A DNA stretch of 53,690 nucleotides from NCBI GenBank assembly GCA_030531695.1, contig JAUNMV010000006.1:1-53690 (forward strand), read 5' to 3'. The notes below the pieces were generated by a model. It ran no database searches, was not told the DNA's origin, and saw nothing but the letters and a program-made list of their open reading frames with translations. Below, in pieces: positions 51,705 to 53,690 of the stretch. Position numbers and translations under genes: made by a program. The first letter of the stretch is position 1. Every line of letters starts with the position of its first letter. The stretch comes from Bacilli bacterium (GTDB taxonomy: Bacteria; Bacillota_I; Bacilli_A; RF39; UBA660).

Positions 51705-53690
51705 ATGTTTGATAGAATAGTTTATATTGGGGATCATTATGCGAATGTTAGATTAAAAGATAAAGATAATCTTACTATTAATCTAATGAATTTACATTTA
51801 GTGTTCGAGGATAAGGATAAAAAAGTTTTAGCAGAAGTAGATAATTTAGATGGAGATATAGTTAAAGCTAGATTCTTAGGTGAAATTAAAGGTGATCATT
51901 TATTAGGTGGTACACTTAGAAAACCTTCATTAGATGCTAGTGTAAGAATTATTAAACCTGAAGAAATTCCTATGATTACTGGTAAGAATGAAAAAGGATA
52001 TATGCCATTAGGTGTTAGTCCATTCTATAATGATATTCCTGCTTACTTAGATGTTAATAATTTCTTTGGCGGACATTTTTGTATATTTGGTAACTCTGGT
52101 TCAGGTAAATCATGTGGTACTTCAAGATTATTCCAAAATATGTTCCATGATAAAAGATTATTCCCATATAAAGCAAATATTATTATGTTTGATTCTTCTG
52201 GTGAATATTATAATGCTTTTAAAGATTTAAATAAGATTGATCCTCATTATAATTATCGTTATTTTAGTACTAATGAAGTAGATAATATTGGTGAAAAGTT
52301 AAGATTACCAATTTACTTATTAAATAAAGATGATTTGTCATTATTATTACAATGTACATCTCATTCACAATTACCATTAATTGAAAGAATGCAAAAATTA
52401 GCTTTAATATTCTCACAAGAAGGAGTTAAAGCTATTGATTATCAAAACCACTTAATAGCAAAAGCTATAATGACTATTTTATATACTAATGAAACTTCTC
52501 CTAATAAGAGAAATGAAGTATTCTCAATACTTGCTAGTTGTTCTACGCCTCAATTTAATTTAGAGGCTCCAGTACAAGGTATTGGTTATACTAGAAAATT
52601 TAGAGAATGTTTCTTAATAGATAATGCTGGACAATTTAGTGAAAGTGTTTTACTTACTGAGTATATTTCTTCATTTATTAAACCAGAGTTAGATAATTAT
52701 GAACCTGAAGAAGGAGTATTCTATAACTTAGATACTTTAGAGAAAGCTTTAAACTTTGCTTTAATTAGTGAAGGTTGGTTAAGAAATGAAAATACTTATG
52801 GTGATGCGATTACTGTAAAAGTTAGATTACATCAATTAATTACTGGTAAGTATTCTAAGTTCTTTGATTTTCCTAATTATGTTCCACTTGAATCATATCT
52901 TTCTTCATTAATAATTAATAATGGTACTAAGTATCAAATTATTAATATTAATTTAGATGATGTAGATGATGATTTTGCTAAAGTATTTACTAAGATTTAT
53001 TGTAGATTAATATTTGACTTTGCGAAGGGATTAAAACAAAGAGGAAGTATTCCTTTCCATATAGTTGTTGAAGAAGCGCATAGATATGTACAAAATGATA
53101 ATGATAGATTCTTATTAGGATACAATATATTTGAACGTATATCTAAGGAAGGTCGTAAATATGGTGTTTTATTAGGATTAATTTCACAAAGACCTAGTGA
53201 AATGAGTGATACATGTATTTCTCAATGTATGAACTTCTTAATATTTAAGATGAACCACCCTGTAGATGTTGAATATATTAGAAAGATGGTACCTAATATT
53301 AGTGATGAGATTGTTGAAAAACAAAAGTCTTTACAATCTGGTACTTGTTTAGGATTTGGTACTGCATTTAGAATTCCATTGATTGTTAAGATGGAAATGC
53401 CTAATCCAGCTCCATGGAGTGGTAATGTAGATGTAGTTAGAATTTGGAATGGTAGAGGAGATAATGATTCTTACGTAGAAGATAGTGAAGATGTTTATAA
53501 TACTCAGACTTCTACTCCAGAAATAAATAACTTTGAAATTAATCAAAGTAATCATTTAGTTACTGATCCGAGAGAGATTCCTGAAATGACTAATAATTAT
53601 AATACAGGTGTTGATTCAAATGCATCTATGAGAGATATATTAACTAATGTATCTAATGACTTAACTTTAGTTGATGATGATTTCGATGAT
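51705..53690 (+). CDS. HerA/DUF87-type ATPase, cut by window end
   Basis: The open frame runs from ATG 51705 (AGGTGAT site upstream) to the window edge, 662 codons without a stop. The N-terminal beta-barrel (about 1-100) is of HerA type. Walker A is GNSGSGKS (129-136), Walker B is IVVEEAHRYV (453 on), with a FERISKEGRKYGV and GLISQRPSEM (sensor-type) region after it. Such hexameric pumps move DNA or work with nucleases such as NurA; many bacterial forms are of unknown role or belong to defence loci. The C-terminal 130 visible residues are acidic and low-complexity. Neighbours downstream are not visible. Confidence 0.88.
   Translation, partial: MFDRIVYIGDHYANVRLKDKDNLTINLMNLHLVFEDKDKKVLAEVDNLDGDIVKARFLGEIKGDHLLGGTLRKPSLDASVRIIKPEEIPMITGKNEKGYMPLGVSPFYNDIPAYLDVNNFFGGHFCIFGNSGSGKSCGTSRLFQNMFHDKRLFPYKANIIMFDSSGEYYNAFKDLNKIDPHYNYRYFSTNEVDNIGEKLRLPIYLLNKDDLSLLLQCTSHSQLPLIERMQKLALIFSQEGVKAIDYQNHLIAKAIMTILYTNETSPNKRNEVFSILASCSTPQFNLEAPVQGIGYTRKFRECFLIDNAGQFSESVLLTEYISSFIKPELDNYEPEEGVFYNLDTLEKALNFALISEGWLRNENTYGDAITVKVRLHQLITGKYSKFFDFPNYVPLESYLSSLIINNGTKYQIININLDDVDDDFAKVFTKIYCRLIFDFAKGLKQRGSIPFHIVVEEAHRYVQNDNDRFLLGYNIFERISKEGRKYGVLLGLISQRPSEMSDTCISQCMNFLIFKMNHPVDVEYIRKMVPNISDEIVEKQKSLQSGTCLGFGTAFRIPLIVKMEMPNPAPWSGNVDVVRIWNGRGDNDSYVEDSEDVYNTQTSTPEINNFEINQSNHLVTDPREIPEMTNNYNTGVDSNASMRDILTNVSNDLTLVDDDFDD

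Overview
The window is a gene-dense, very AT-rich stretch of a spore-forming low-GC Bacillota (Firmicutes) chromosome. Its gene set (ezrA, gpsB, recU-ponA, dnaD-nth, rodZ-pgsA-recA-rny, rnjA, ftsY-ylxM, type B RNase P RNA) is that of Bacilli. SpoIVA, a SpoVIF-like protein and an alpha/beta-type SASP indicate real sporulation. UGA is used as a stop (engB ends in TGA), so the code is standard and this is not a mycoplasma, although the low GC and small surface genes suggest an uncultured gut lineage near Erysipelotrichales or the Mycoplasmatota branch. I cannot name the species.

Layout. 1-3.7 kb: the end of a repeat protein, a histidine phosphatase, rpsD with a structured leader, and ezrA. 3.8-18.7 kb: a tight ten-gene operon that is the outstanding feature. 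It encodes two membrane-anchored extracellular proteins (1807 and 480 aa), a c-ring-like proteolipid, a b/delta-like stalk protein, F1 alpha-, gamma-, beta- and epsilon-like subunits, and two further membrane proteins. 18.7-26.4 kb: thiI, a SASP, a large surface protein with a phage-tail-like segment, two tandem acetate kinases, nrnA and engB. 26.5-33.3 kb: small membrane and lipoproteins, spoIVA, a spoVIF-like gene, der and HU. 33.4-39 kb: cca, dnaD, nth, ponA and recU. 39-47 kb: gpsB, rnpB, rodZ, pgsA, two unknown membrane proteins, recA, a murE-type ligase, rny and an orphan DUF1016-like N-domain. 47-53.7 kb: rnjA, an mgtC-like gene, ftsY, ylxM, an anchored unknown protein and a HerA/DUF87-type ATPase cut by the window end.

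The candidate new system is the F1-like operon. Its beta and alpha subunits keep the catalytic residues (P-loops, the GER glutamate, the alpha arginine finger, a DELSEED-like segment), so ATP hydrolysis is likely. The c-like subunit keeps the RNPE polar loop but has threonine where the ion-binding carboxylate should be, and no subunit a is present in the operon. The alpha-like subunit carries an acidic repetitive tail of about 640 residues, and three of the membrane-anchored proteins appear to share an extracytoplasmic domain. I infer an ATP-driven rotary or mechanical machine, not coupled to ion flow, that transmits force to large surface fibres. It is reminiscent of, but different from, the F1-like ATPases of mycoplasmas, which lack a c-ring.

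Most other genes are housekeeping. Intergenic spaces are short and carry clear intrinsic terminators, several of which overlap stop codons or the -35 box of the next promoter.
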